Positions 1-12,330 of a DNA stretch of 64,000 bases are shown one piece after another. Each line of letters starts with the position of its first letter. Position 1 is the stretch's first letter. Location of the stretch: assembly GCA_947579665.1 (NCBI GenBank), contig OX388345.1:64037454-64101453 (forward strand), given 5' to 3'. This DNA is from Sympetrum striolatum (lineage: Eukaryota; Arthropoda; Insecta; Odonata; Libellulidae). The position numbers and the translations under genes were made by a program. The notes under the pieces were generated by a model. It did no database searches, was not told the DNA's origin, and was given only the letters and a program-made list of their open reading frames with translations.

Positions 1-1384
1 TTGCGACTGAACGAGGTTCCCGTGTTGACCCTTCTTCTCCGAGTAACGAACTTTGTAACGCCGATGCCAAAACAAAGGATGTTTTAAATCAGGGATAAGC
101 AGCGCGTACTAAAGCGGAGATAGGACTGACAGAACGTACCTCCTTTAGCGTGCCGCGTTCTTCATAATTCATTCACTGCGCTGGGTCTTTCACGCCGGGG
201 TACTCTTATCTCTGCTTTTTTTCTGATCTTGATTCCGGTAACCATGTCAGCAGCGGTATCTGGGTCAAGATACATGAAACAATGAGATAGAATTATTCAC
301 GAATAATATTTTTATAAAGGAATAAAAGCTAGGAATAATTTACCAAACCAAATGAATGCTCTTATCGATGTAGCATAAGGAATAGTCTTTCTTATTTACT
401 AATTTAACGGAAATCCCGAGATTCTCTATCACTAGACCGCGGGGTACCTATGTGCCAATTTATTTACGGGAAATCATTGAGTTTTTCATCCATGCTGTAC
501 GCTCTCCTAAATCTTTGACTGAGTATTTCGCAAAGAAATATTCTTTTATTGATAACTCCGCATTTTACATTATCTTCTTAATGAATACGGGTTAAAGGCT
601 GATTTGATTGAAATCTGTAGTCATATCAGGGTTTTTTACCTGAAAGCCTTCCTTGCAGAAACATCCTTTTGCAGTTGACATTAATGATTTTCGTTGTTAT
701 TTAATGAATTCGTATAATGACTTCAATGTGGTTATTTATTTCTTCGTATCACTATCAACTGTAATTTGACATCTCACCTAAATCCTAAGTCTTTTCTAAT
801 AAAATCTGGGAAATGAAAATGCGAGTAAAATCATGTTTGCATCCTATCTAAAATAGATTTCCTTCAAGTGGGGTGAGAGTAAAACAGTAGTCTTCAATAG
901 CAACGTTACTGCTAGGACCCGAATATTGGTAGATCTTCGGTTTACTCACTAGATTTATGTAAATCTTACCCCACTATCAGGCAGTGCTAAACATCGGGAG
1001 CACATAAGCAAAACGCTCTATTATTGGTATATACAAATCCAATTTCGTTAAAACTAAAATACCAGTTTGATCAACTGGATCATGATGTTACAAGAAAGAT
1101 AAAAGTGTAACAGCTAAGGGAGTGAGCATTTATTCTTATACTTATAATCGGAATATACCATTTTCGATCGTAATAAACCGAATAAAGTATATTATTAAGG
1201 TTTGGAATTTCTTTACATTTATTCTGGAATTCAAAGAAGACTTTTACCAATGTCGGAAGGCAGATAGCAGTAATTTTAAGCTCTTTATAGATACAGATTC
1301 AATTTATAAACAGATGCAGTTTCAAGCATTGCAGTCAATCAGGAAACCTTTCCACTAGTAGGTACTAGAAACAATCAATATACT

Positions 1385-2200
1385 GAATTTTATTACTTTA
1401 GTTTTCCATCTCTCTCTCACTTCTTTTCGCGCGGTGTTTTTTTCCAATCTCCTTCCCTCTTAGAAGCAAAAGAACTCGCGCCTTCTCGCTTTCTTATCCT
1501 CGCCTCTCCTTCTAATCCACATTCCACTCAACCCCAAAACGCCACACCTCTTGCTCACCCACGAATAAAAACCGAGCTGGCTTTCCTCTTTTTTCACTTC
1601 CTAACCAAATCCCACATCCTTCCCCTTCAACAAAAAATATCCCACTCCTCGCACCTGGCATTAACCCTAAAGGAAAAGAAGAGGGAGCTTCTCTCCCACC
1701 TCTGCTCCTTACACGCACGTCGCCTGCATAATTTACGCTCACTTTTAACGCCCGGCCTAGAGAGAGAGAGAGAAGAAGTCGTGAAATTTTACGTGGTGAC
1801 GCCTCCCTTGCCCAGCCTCCCTGTCTTCACGGACCTCTCTCGCCGACCCTCCCGCTGGGGGACGCCTTAATGTTGGGAATTCACTGTTAGCGGAATGCCG
1901 GAGGTCGGTTAAATCTCCCCCTCCCCGACTTTATTCCTTCCCTTTCGGAAGGGCACGCGGAGCACTTTGCTGCCGGTGTAAGCCGAAAAGTAGACGGGTT
2001 TAGGTGCGTTATTAAAAAAATTACTGCTCGAGATCTTTTTACGGTTCATTCAACGACCGGTGAGCTCTTCCTCCTCCAGCGCGCTTCATTTTAAAACTTT
2101 TTCCGGGGGCGGAGGAGGTGGGGTAGGGGGACGGAGGGTGGGGCAGGGGGCGGTTTTTCGGATTCCGCAACGCGGGGAATGCGTGAGGGAAACATTTCCG
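1385..2200. other. GC-richer island with G-rich tract
   Basis: The first part is a pyrimidine-rich + strand, followed by a short (AG)n run near 1760. From 2105 to 2153 there is a dense G tract with runs at 2105-2109, 2120-2123, 2126-2130, 2136-2138, 2140-2143 and 2146-2150, a strong G-quadruplex pattern. No gene is supported. Confidence 0.45.
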
Positions 2201-2983
2201 TTTTTGTTCTATTGGGGGAAGCAGTGAAGAGTTAACATCATGCGATTTGGGATGTTAAAAAGTCAGCTTTCAGGTGGTCGAATGTTAACATCTTCAACAC
2301 TAAAATGCTATTCTTGAGGAAGGATTGAAATTGTAATAAAAAACATAGTCCATATCACCATATTTAAATACCATTATTGCAGAGAATTGTATTTGTAATA
2401 GAAGCGAGCGAGCAATTAGAATATAGTAAATATTTTTCAATATTAAAGAAAGATAAATATATATCTAACTGAGAGAGCCTTAAGTATAAATAATAATTTT
2501 TTGGGGATTTTTGGTATCGATAATTCTAATCAAAATATAAATATTCACCACTTAGACTCAAATGAGCTCTTCTTCATTAAATTAATTAAGCTTTTTTAAA
2601 TCTTATTTTCATAGTACTGATAAATTTCTTTTAGTATTTGTGGATTTAGACATATTCTGATATAATTACATACACAAATTACATAAATTAGATACACGCT
2701 CGCCTTCAAAATCGTTACCAAGCTAAGGAAGAAATATTTTCTGTTATATGACATTTACTGACCTCGACTAGCAAAGAAATCGAAACCAAAGTTGGGAGTG
2801 AAATTAAATAACGTAGTAATGAGATATTTCAGGCGCTTAGCTATTTCTTATCATTGGCATTAATTTAAAGACAAAGAAAGCCAAAATACTATTCTGCCAC
2901 CCACCCATCTTAATTATTTTGCATAAAAACGCGCGTGAACTTCCTAAATTCCTTTAGCACAAAGATAAGGAAACATTTGTTTC

Positions 2984-3114
2984 AGGCTCCCGGATAGTCA
3001 TGTGGACAGCGCGTTTGCCTTTGGTGAAAGCGGTCCCGGGTTCGAATCCCGGTGGGTGCCAATGTGCGAAATGACCTAAGCTGTCGAAGCACTTTTAACA
3101 ATAATACTACTACT
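2984..3114 (+). mobile_element. tRNA-derived SINE, full length, with 12-bp target-site duplication
   Basis: The 5' tRNA-like head (2985-3060) has an A box (TAGTCATGTGG) and a perfect B box (GGTTCGAATCC), with GGCTCCC/GGGTGCC acceptor arms carrying a T-T mismatch. A short body of about 40 nt follows, ending in (TAC)n-type triplets. The 12-bp direct repeat AACATTTGTTTC flanks it exactly (2972-2983 and 3115-3126), proof of retrotransposition. The anticodon arm is not standard, so it is not a tRNA gene. It is very similar to the copy at 15.4 kb. Confidence 0.85.
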
Positions 3115-4309
3115 AACATTTGTTTCGACTTGTATAGTGTGCTATTGAAAATGAATTCCGAGTAATCAGTACCATCCAATTCATTGATATGAGAGATATT
3201 TTTATTAAAGTTACATAGTTAACTCAAAAACTCGTTGGTGTCAAGATAAAATCAAGACCTTAGAGTTATAATCGAGCAAGAAAAATGATACTTTCAAAAA
3301 TAACAAAATGTCGTGATATCTAGCCCCTGAAAATTCAACCTTTTATTCGATTTCTGTGCTTTTTCCAAATGCCTTACATACGGGATTGATTTGCGGATAT
3401 TTACGAAACAAATTAGCAAAAAAGTTTTGAAATGTGTATCTACTAATTAATCTAACCTTAGTCCATAGGCTGTCGTTGTGAAAAAATCACAGCCTTCTGC
3501 ACACAGTACGAGTATTATAGCATAAAATCAAGGATAGTTTAATACTTATTTAAGTGAATATTAAGATATTATTTTCAATCGTGAAAAAAGTGAAGGTCAG
3601 TTTTAATAGCAGATATATAAATTCGTAAAATGAAAATACTATTTGGCTGGGTAACAAAGAATACAATAATTAAAAAAATAATTTCCTATTGAAATACCAA
3701 TGAGGTAAACACTATTTAGAATAAACTGGTATTTGATTAGCGAGTTACCGGAACGGTTTTGTTATAACGTTAGAATTTAAATTCCAAATTTAATGGATCT
3801 CATTCGCTTGGATTACTAGTGGAGAACAATTTCTCCATTTAGCTTTAAATATAACCGAAAGTTAATATGCAAGAAATTTAATAGCAATTCATCAATATAT
3901 TTCTGACCATCTCATTTGGCCAAAACCAAAAGGTCTGCATTTCAAGAACACTCGGTTAAGGTGGCTGTATGCCTGTCGCAAAGTTTTCAGAATATCGCAG
4001 TCTGAGAAGATAAATAAATTCTGATCATTTAACTTATAATTAATGCTCTGGACAAACATGGCTTCTTGATAAAAGGAAGGATACTCGAATTACACAGCTC
4101 TTATACATTTCATGAAGTGTTTTTTGTTTCCCAGTTGGAAGATATAAGTATAATTCTTTTTAAAATTTATTAATGTATGATAAACGCAATAAGACCAACT
4201 TATATCCTCTAGGATAGGAATGACCAATCAATGGCATATCCTCGAAATGTGGCGCATTCCATGATTGAAATCATGTTGTATTGAAATGATTCTAAAGGAA
4301 AGTTATACA

Positions 4310-4800
4310 AGCATGTTTGTATAGTTGCCTCTTTACATATTTCGCGATAATACCCACCACACTCAACCTATCATAGAAATTCATACAGTTTTTTATAGTT
4401 TACAGCGCATATATGTAATTAGTACGGTAGAATTCAAATAAAAATAAAATAACTGACGTGAACTAGTGAGCCAGTGAACTGAATTAGTTAATCAAAATTT
4501 AAATATATATTTGTACTCGTTTACACTAACTTAACATAAATTATTGTGGAAATTTATCGTGCTCTTTTATTATACTTTACAGCACATAAATGTAGTTAGC
4601 GCGACACGATTCAAATAAAAATAAAATAGCTAACTAGTGACCAAATGAACTGAATTAGCGAACTAAATTTACATACATATATATTTTTACACACAAACTA
4701 CTAGCATAACCTAATGCGGAAATTTATAGAGTACTTTTATTTTAGTTTACAGCACATGAATTTAGTTATTATCACGCAACGCAAATAAAAATGAAACAAT
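4310..4800. repeat. Tandem repeat, about 170-177-bp unit, about 2.8 copies
   Basis: The anchor TTTACAGC recurs at about 4400, 4577 and 4747. The words ATTCAAATAAAAATAAAAT, AACTGAATTAG and GGAAATTTAT repeat at matching offsets. The left end is a degraded partial unit with CATAGAAATTCATA. The units are diverged, so the array is old or part of a minor satellite. Confidence 0.7.
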
Positions 4801-4979
4801 CGATGCGTGAACAATGAAAAGTTGAAAGAAAATGAAACGAAAGAATAATGAAAAACTCTCGGACGATACTTAAGTCTCCATCTTACCACAGAGAAATTTC
4901 AACGAGCGCAGAAAGTCAAACATAAAGCGAGAAAACATCCGATAGAGATAAAAACCGAGGGAAAGATAAGAGAAAAACG

Positions 4980-5560
4980 TGGGATAAGAAAGAAAGACTG
5001 CCTCTGGTGGGTGCGGAGCAAGGGGATGGGTGGACATCGCCCTACCTTCCAGTATTTATTCCCCACCGAGGCAGTCCCAAATCAAGCGGAATTGCCTCCG
5101 AAGAAGTTGGGCCCTCCCCCTTTCTTTCTCTCCCCCCATTCCTCGAGAATCGGAAGATAAAGGTGAGGGAGCATTTCCTCTCCCGCCTATCAATCCCGCC
5201 TCCCCTTCCCCATGCAGCCAATCGTCTTCCCCCCGCTCTTTCCCATTCTCTCCTCGTTCGCCCGCACAGCCAACTTATGACTCTATACCTAGTGTACGCT
5301 TTAGATTTACGCTGTTCCGCTCTCCTCCGAGAACTGTAAAGAGAAGGGAACGTGTTTTACGACGACGCCGTGAATACGTAAGCCCGGATAACTTGGTGCG
5401 TTGTCTCATTGTTTTGAGATATTCGCACCGTATCCTCGATATGATGATGAGGCAGGAAAGTTGTGCGCAGTATTCAGTCGTGATACTTGATGGGGCGTAA
5501 ATGCTAGGCGTAATTCCGTCGTAAAGTAATGTTAAACGCCAAAGAATTATTAGGCTAATA
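4980..5560. other. GC-richer island, candidate regulatory element
   Basis: A pyrimidine-rich first half is followed by a balanced second half (5340-5560) holding a consensus Sox core CATTGTT (5407-5413) inside a small TCTCA/TGAGA hairpin. Overlapping open frames in the first half are composition artefacts. Confidence 0.3.
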
Positions 5561-7139
5561 AGCCGTAGACTCATAACGAGATTTCTAGAATTTTGAAACG
5601 GGATCGTCCTGGGTCACACTCGGAAATGAGATGGTACAAGTAGATTTTTTGTAAGCAATGGAATACAAAGAGAAATAATGATAGCGACGATGACGAGTGA
5701 TAGCAGCAAAAGTTTTTTTTATGTGCGCTACTGGAATTTACCTCAAACGACAATGAAATTATGGGAAAAATAATTGCTAAGTCTCTTCGAGGAAATCAAT
5801 CATATGGAAAAATCATTACAAAATGTAAAAACTTCCATATAAGATTAAAAAGATAAAGTAGATCAAGGAAAATTATATGCGTTGAAATATTCATTATCAA
5901 TTATAAATGCTTTAGTTTCTCAAATGATCACAAAAATTTGCATTTCCCTCAACCTGCTACTTGCATTGATGAAATACCCCGAATTCAGCCTGTCTAGAGA
6001 CGTGAATTTATAGAATCTGTTATCTGTATCTTCTTGCCTGAAATAGATCAGATTCCAACCTCTATGGTATGATTTCTCTAAAACTGCTAGATTTAGTCAA
6101 AAGAACTACGGTTATCTAAAGATAATGTATTTTCCACTTTTATGTACAGTTTTTTCTGGCTTTCTTTGGGATATTTTCGTTTCAGTAGTAATAAACAACG
6201 TCGAAGAAGCGTAAATGTCCTATCAGAAAAGATGAAAGTTCATAGCCTTCAACAGATACTGAATGTTTGTTCTTTAAACTCGGCTCAAATATCCTTTCTA
6301 AAAATTATACATCCCAGCCAATAACTGCAGATCTGTAGCTTATTTCCAAAATTCAAGTGCGAATTATATGTTGTAAATTAAATTATAAGCCACGTGCTTT
6401 AAGAAATGTTAAATCAATTTTGTAACTAAAAACATTTATGCCACTGTAATAAAATTCAGCCTTTAATTGATGACCAAATATCATGATATTATATTTATAG
6501 CTTCTGCAAGTATCCTTGAAATCTTTTGCCTTACTCGCATATAAAAAGTGAGCTTCTTTTTAATTGGAAAAATCCTTGCAGTATTTATGAATTACCTATA
6601 TAAGTATTACTTGTATTATCTCTTTTTAGAGGAGAAGTTCATTGATCAATGTACTCAAAATATTTCCCCGTACTTTTCTATCCTTGCTTAACGTGTTCCA
6701 CAAAGAAAATTTATTTCCTGGCTCGTTTTTGAAACATAAAATACTGTAATACTTACGACTAGTCTCAAATATCCAGGAATTACCATAAGGGAAGATCAAA
6801 TTTTCCCCATACTCATTTTGATGCATTCCATTTCAATCTTTAAGCCTTTAAAAAGGATTCTTCATGATCTAATTCCTTGCTTTCAATCAACGCTTTCTCG
6901 GTTTTCCTCTCCCTTTAAAACCAATCTTCCATTTCCCCCATTTAGCACTCTCCTTTCCCAGAATACATCACAAAAATGAGCTGATTCAAAACGCCATGCA
7001 CAGAAACGTAGATGAGACAACTCTCACATTTTGACGACGCAAGAAAAGGTCTCAAAAACGAGAAAATACTCGAAAAGCAATGAAAAGTGCGAATGAATGA
7101 TTGAAACAACGGAAATCGATTCTCCCTCTTTTTTTTAAG

Positions 7140-7840
7140 CAGCCGTTCTGAAAGAGATTCGTCAGATTCCTCCGATCCGACTTAATTCCGGAGCTCATTC
7201 CGCGACTAATCTTCGTAACGAAAGCGGGGAATTCGGGCGACGAAAAATAAAGAATTCTCCCCGGTGCGGATTGCAGTGAGATCTCCCCTGCATCGGATTA
7301 GTCCTCCCCAAGAATCGCAAACCCCTCTTCCCTCCGCAGAATCGCCACTCCCTCCCAATCTTCCGCTCCCCTTCCTGACTCCCAGAATCCTATTCCACCC
7401 ACCGAACGGTTTATGTAATCTAATATAGCGAAAATAAATCCACATTTAGACTGACAGTTACACGCCATTCTCGGAGTAATCCGCTTCTATAGATGGGGAA
7501 ATGCCCGCCCGTCTCCCCGGTCTACTGCCCAACCCTTCTCCCCTCTCTCCATTCAACCCCTGTCCTTCACCCCTTCACTCGACTTAAGCCGCGCTTTGCT
7601 CCGCTGTTTACGTCACGCCCCCTTTGCGAGTGGGCGGATGGTTGCACCGCATATGTTCGCATCATAATATTTAACGACCTCCATAACAACGGAGCGGGAA
7701 CGATGCGGATGCATGGGCCGATTATGGATGCGGCGCTAATTAAATTATACTGATCGCGATGTGCTGAGGAGGGTGATCGATACATGATGCGTATTAATCT
7801 CGCTTGGTACATTAATGAGGGATGTGAAATGGGAGAGATT
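7140..7840. other. GC-richer island, candidate regulatory element
   Basis: The right half (7640-7840) is compositionally balanced and holds TAATTAAATTA (7737-7747), a double homeodomain core, next to ATCGCGAT-type words. No coding sign. Confidence 0.3.
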
Positions 7841-9639
7841 TTGTTGCTCCGCTGACTTGCATAGGCAAAAAATGTTAGATGAGTTGATATTATACTCTGC
7901 AATCGTAGTGAGGATGCGTATACAAAAATAAGGAGCACCTATTTCGGCCTTAGAGGTATTTCCAACATAATAAAGGAATCTCGTAGAAAGTGTACCTAAA
8001 TTTCTACAACAGTCTAATTAAGAAAACGTAGTTTTACACTATAAAACCATTGTATTCGCATTTGCACTTATAGCCTGCGAACAACCTTTCGGCAGCACAG
8101 TCAACTCATCTCAACGTTAGCCATTTTTACGTATGATTGAATGCTTGAAGTCCCGAAGCTGCTATGAAGATGAATTAAACGTTTCCTAAAAATAGCTTCT
8201 ATTTCAAGATCTGCATATCCAATATTTGGCAACTGCTAAGAAACGTTCCCTTGCCAGAGTTCTTTTTTCATGAGATTGCTAAGCGTAAATAATAAATATA
8301 AGAAAATATAGCTACAAATCTACCTTTCTAACAGAGATAAGCTCTTTTAATAAAATTCTGCATCAATAAGGGTATGAGTAAACTACATCACCACTTTCTC
8401 GCCAAATCGCCTCATACTCTACAAAATATTAGAAGGTAATGGTGGAGGAGATGAGGTTCAAACTAGACTTCGAACAGAATACTACAGAAAGGCAGGTTCT
8501 AATTGGTGTTGTTCTAAAAATCGGGTATATGATATTATCATGATTCCTCAAATACCAGTTACAGTATTTTTATGGCGTTGGAAACGGGCAGTGGGATCAT
8601 TACTTACGGATGATTTCATGCTGGTCAATTTGGTCATGAATTCCGAAACTATGCGAAAGTAACTTGTGGCCGCCGTTATGTCCGAATAGCTCGTCAATGC
8701 GATGATTCCTGTTTTAATGGAGAGTTGATTATTATATTGATCAAATTATAGTGATCACTATTTAATATACGGGTCTTTATTGGAATGGAATGGAAAAGGA
8801 TGCTCAATAGTATTCATATACCATGTTATGTATGAAATATATCAGATAAAATACAAGCTTTGATCCAACATTCCTCGGAAAAAATAGGTTTTAAGTAGTT
8901 TTTTTCTTTATTTATTTAGAAAATCATTCCTAGGTAGTCATAAGCCTCGCAATAAATATTAATGACAATCATTCAAGGATAAATATTTAGTATTATATAA
9001 CTTCTGTTTACGAAAGAGATACTTAAAAACTTGGCGTATTGTTTTTCATACATAAGACTCGATTCTCATAAAAATAAATATTTTATATACACAATAATCT
9101 CTTTCTGAGTTCTTCCATACCTTAACAAACATGAGGCAACATAATACCCTCTCTGAATGATAACTGTATCGTGGTATATGTTTCAAATGTTTCGAAAAGA
9201 AGATTAAATCCATTCTATTGAGTCTTTTCCCTTAAAAATTCTCTCGACTTGTACATGAGTATATTTTCCATTCCATTTCCATTTGAGAACTATATTTCCC
9301 ACATATGATCAATTTCATTTTAGTGTTAGTGCAAATTCTTCAATCAATTCATAATAAATCTTTCGTCAGGTTGTTCAACCTAAATCCTCAAGCTTCAAGA
9401 CCTACCCCGACTGAAAAATCTCTGCCACACAATCACAAAGGATACGCTCAAAATTTAAAACAAAAAATCCAAGGGCAACCTTTAACAGGACAAGAGCTCA
9501 CTTCGGAATAACAAACAGAACCATAGCTGTTTTAAGATAGTACGCTACAGCTCCAGTAGCAATTTTCTCAAGATAGTATTTTCTCCCTGAATTATTAACG
9601 TATATCATCCGTTGCCTTAGTTATAGTTATCCCCTCCGA

Positions 9640-10140
9640 GTGCTGGCGAGGTCTTCCTCCAACAGAGAGGGAAGGAGTAGTGTTTTTCCACTTTTGATCT
9701 GCCCGCTTGGAACTATACATCCGACACAATACAGCACACTTTCTCTCATCTCCATCCTCTCTGAAAAATCCCGCCCTCTCATACATCCCCACACCTCCCT
9801 CTTTTTCCCGACGTAACCCAATCCCATCCCTCCCACGATATCTGGCTCACCCTAGCTTTCCATCATGAGCCTCCAATCCAGCCAGGCATACAAAAAACCA
9901 ATATGGATATATTATGGGTCTCAAAAGACTGCCATATAAAGCCTCGTTAAAGTCTTCCTCCCCCTCGCTCCCTTTCTTATTCTCTGCAAGGAAACCAATT
10001 CATATACCCTCTCCCTTTCCTAATTCTCCGCTTTTTCGCTGGGTCCATAGCTTACCGCATCCTCCGTTCTCTTTTCTTTGCTCCTTTACTTCCTTCTCCT
10101 CCTCCCTCTTTCATTCTTCTCTAGCGACCAAATCCTGAGC
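9640..10140. other. GC-richer, pyrimidine-skewed island
   Basis: From about 9940 to 10130 the + strand is almost all C and T. The open frame there is low-complexity Ser/Phe/Pro and not credible as a gene. Confidence 0.3.
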
Positions 10141-10404
10141 TCAATCTTTCAATAACGGCGCTATTAAGTACTCGATCTTTCATCAACTGTTATCTTTATA
10201 TTTTTGCTTCGTGTATCCCAGAATGATGAGTTAAATATCTTTATTCTTAGCTGACTGACTTATCCCTAAATGACAATCTATCAAACTAGCAAAATATGTA
10301 AACTTTATATTTAGGAAAGTTTAAGTTAAAACCAATAGAAGAAGTATTAACAATATTAAATTCCACCGGGTTAAGGAGAAAATAACGTTATCACAATTCC
10401 GCTA

Positions 10405-10460
10405 GAGGTTTTACTTCACGACCCGTTTCGACTAAGGCCTAGTTATCTTCAAACAAGTTT
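10405..10460 (-). mobile_element. Possible Penelope-like element remnant with hammerhead-like motif
   Basis: The minus strand reads TTTGAAGATAACTAGGCC, then TTAGTCGAAACGGGTCGTG. A TGAAGA word, a short hairpin (AACTA/TAGT) and CGAAACG in this order resemble the CTGAAGA-hairpin-GAAAC motif found in many arthropod and vertebrate Penelope-like retroelements, whose terminal repeats are known to carry hammerhead ribozymes. Here the first core C is T and stem II does not close cleanly, so any ribozyme is likely dead. No reverse transcriptase is nearby. Confidence 0.4.
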
Positions 10461-11739
10461 TACGTAATTATACTCCTTATATGAAATTATATCCATCTCA
10501 TTGTATTTATTATCTGTTTAAGTTTTAAAATTAGCCCGCTGAATCAATGACAGATTTTTCATGTTTCGTCAGATTTATATAGTAGAAAATTCTTATGGTT
10601 CCTGCCATATGTCTATGTTAACCCACGATCAAAAGTAAAGTAGTATATAATTTATTTATTTTGCCAAAAGATATGTACTAAAGGACCATAGTTTCAGCCT
10701 CACCAGGCCTAAATATTTCTCTATCGGTTTGATTGTAATCTGAGATAGCGTTCAAAGCCGTATACGTATAAGTATCAAACCAAGAACAAGTACAATGCCG
10801 AATAAAGTTTAAAATTTCAAAAGTCTTGCAAATAACAAAAACACCTTATTAAATCACTTTTATTCGTCGTATGTACCCGCGTGTAATACGCCGCAAATGT
10901 TTTGGGACTGCCATCTAATTGTTTTTTACATCTATCATAGTAAATACCATAGAAAATATATCTTCCCCTAAAAGACACACCCTGATTTTCTGCATATTTT
11001 ATGTGACGCGCCTTGCAACCTGTCTTACAAGGGGGTTTATGTAGAAATACGATCAGTAGAGGACTTAAAATTCTATTATGGTGATTCTCTAATGACTCTT
11101 TACTTACAGATTATAAGATTTATTTCTGTGAACTTGAGGTCAGGTTCACTCTGAGTTTCCATAGTTATTTTAATTCGTATTATATAGTATTTAATATTTC
11201 TATTCGTCGGATATCCAACAAATATCATTTATTATGTCTTCACCTTTATATATGAATTTTTCTTTCAAAGTAGAAAGTCTGCTCTGCTGTAACTAAACGT
11301 TTTCTCAAACATAACTCTCCTTTAACCCAATTTCCTTGCTAACTCTATTGTATTTCTCTCATAGATCTTAGATAGATAGATACACCGTTTAGTCGGCTTC
11401 TTTCCTTTACGTTATTAATATAAGTTTCTATTCAACTTTTTGAAGTATTTCTCAAATCTGAACTCATTTGTTTACATAACATGCCGCATTTTTTCATGTC
11501 ATGTTCATACATCGGTACTAATTATTCATTAATGAACAAGAAACTTATTTGTTTGATTTTTTGTAACTAAACAGTACTTTTATGAAATAAAGAAATCAAC
11601 ATAAGTTGGGACGAGAAACCTAGTTTGATTTTATTAATTTCTTATATCTACATTATCATACTCACTACTGTGCCTACGCTACGTCGCATTTCTGTACATA
11701 ACGTCAATGCAAGGAGAAAATAACAAGTGTATCTTGCTC

Positions 11740-12330
11740 ATCCCCTCATACTCCCCCACATCCCATCGTGTTCCTTTCCACTTTCCTTCTAGTTCTTTTC
11801 CCTCCACCCTGCGGAATCCTCCCCGTTCCTACACCATCACACCCGCTTCACTCTCCCCATTTCACCCCCGCATCCGAAGAACAACTCACAAACCACCCTT
11901 TTTGCATCCGAGGGAGAACCTCTCTCATACTCCGCCGTTTCTCTTTTGATGTTTCCCCAGTGCACCTCTCCCTCCTGCAACCAATGGTATGAAAGGGAGG
12001 GGATCTCTCCAATGGGATCGCAATGCAATCCGAAAAAAGGATACGTCTCCGTTCCCTAGGGGTACGGGATAGATTGAAGGAGGCTCCTCTCTGCAGCGTT
12101 TGATATGGATGCATAAGGAATCAGCGTTTGCTCCTTCCAGGAATCCTCGCTCGGGATGAGATTTAAAACCGTTAAACGGCCGATATGTTTCGTTCGCGAG
12201 GGAGTGGAGGCGTGTAGTGAAATGAAACGAGAGCGGTATGAATTATCTTTTTGGCAGTGAAGATATTTTCCATGCGATTCGCCTGATTGAAGAGATGCGT
12301 GTAAAGCTGCGAAAATTTGGGGGCAATCCT
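11740..12330. other. GC-richer island
   Basis: A pyrimidine-rich left part changes to a purine-rich, CpG-containing right part near 12000. No gene or recognised site. Confidence 0.3.

Noticed and set aside
2985..3060. tRNA gene
   Set aside because: Although the B box is perfect, the anticodon arm is not standard and the unit has a body, a triplet tail and exact target-site duplications, so it is a SINE.
5030..5500. 156-codon + open frame
   Set aside because: Starts in a pyrimidine-rich tract giving Ser/Pro/Arg codons, competes with other frames, and shows no domain.
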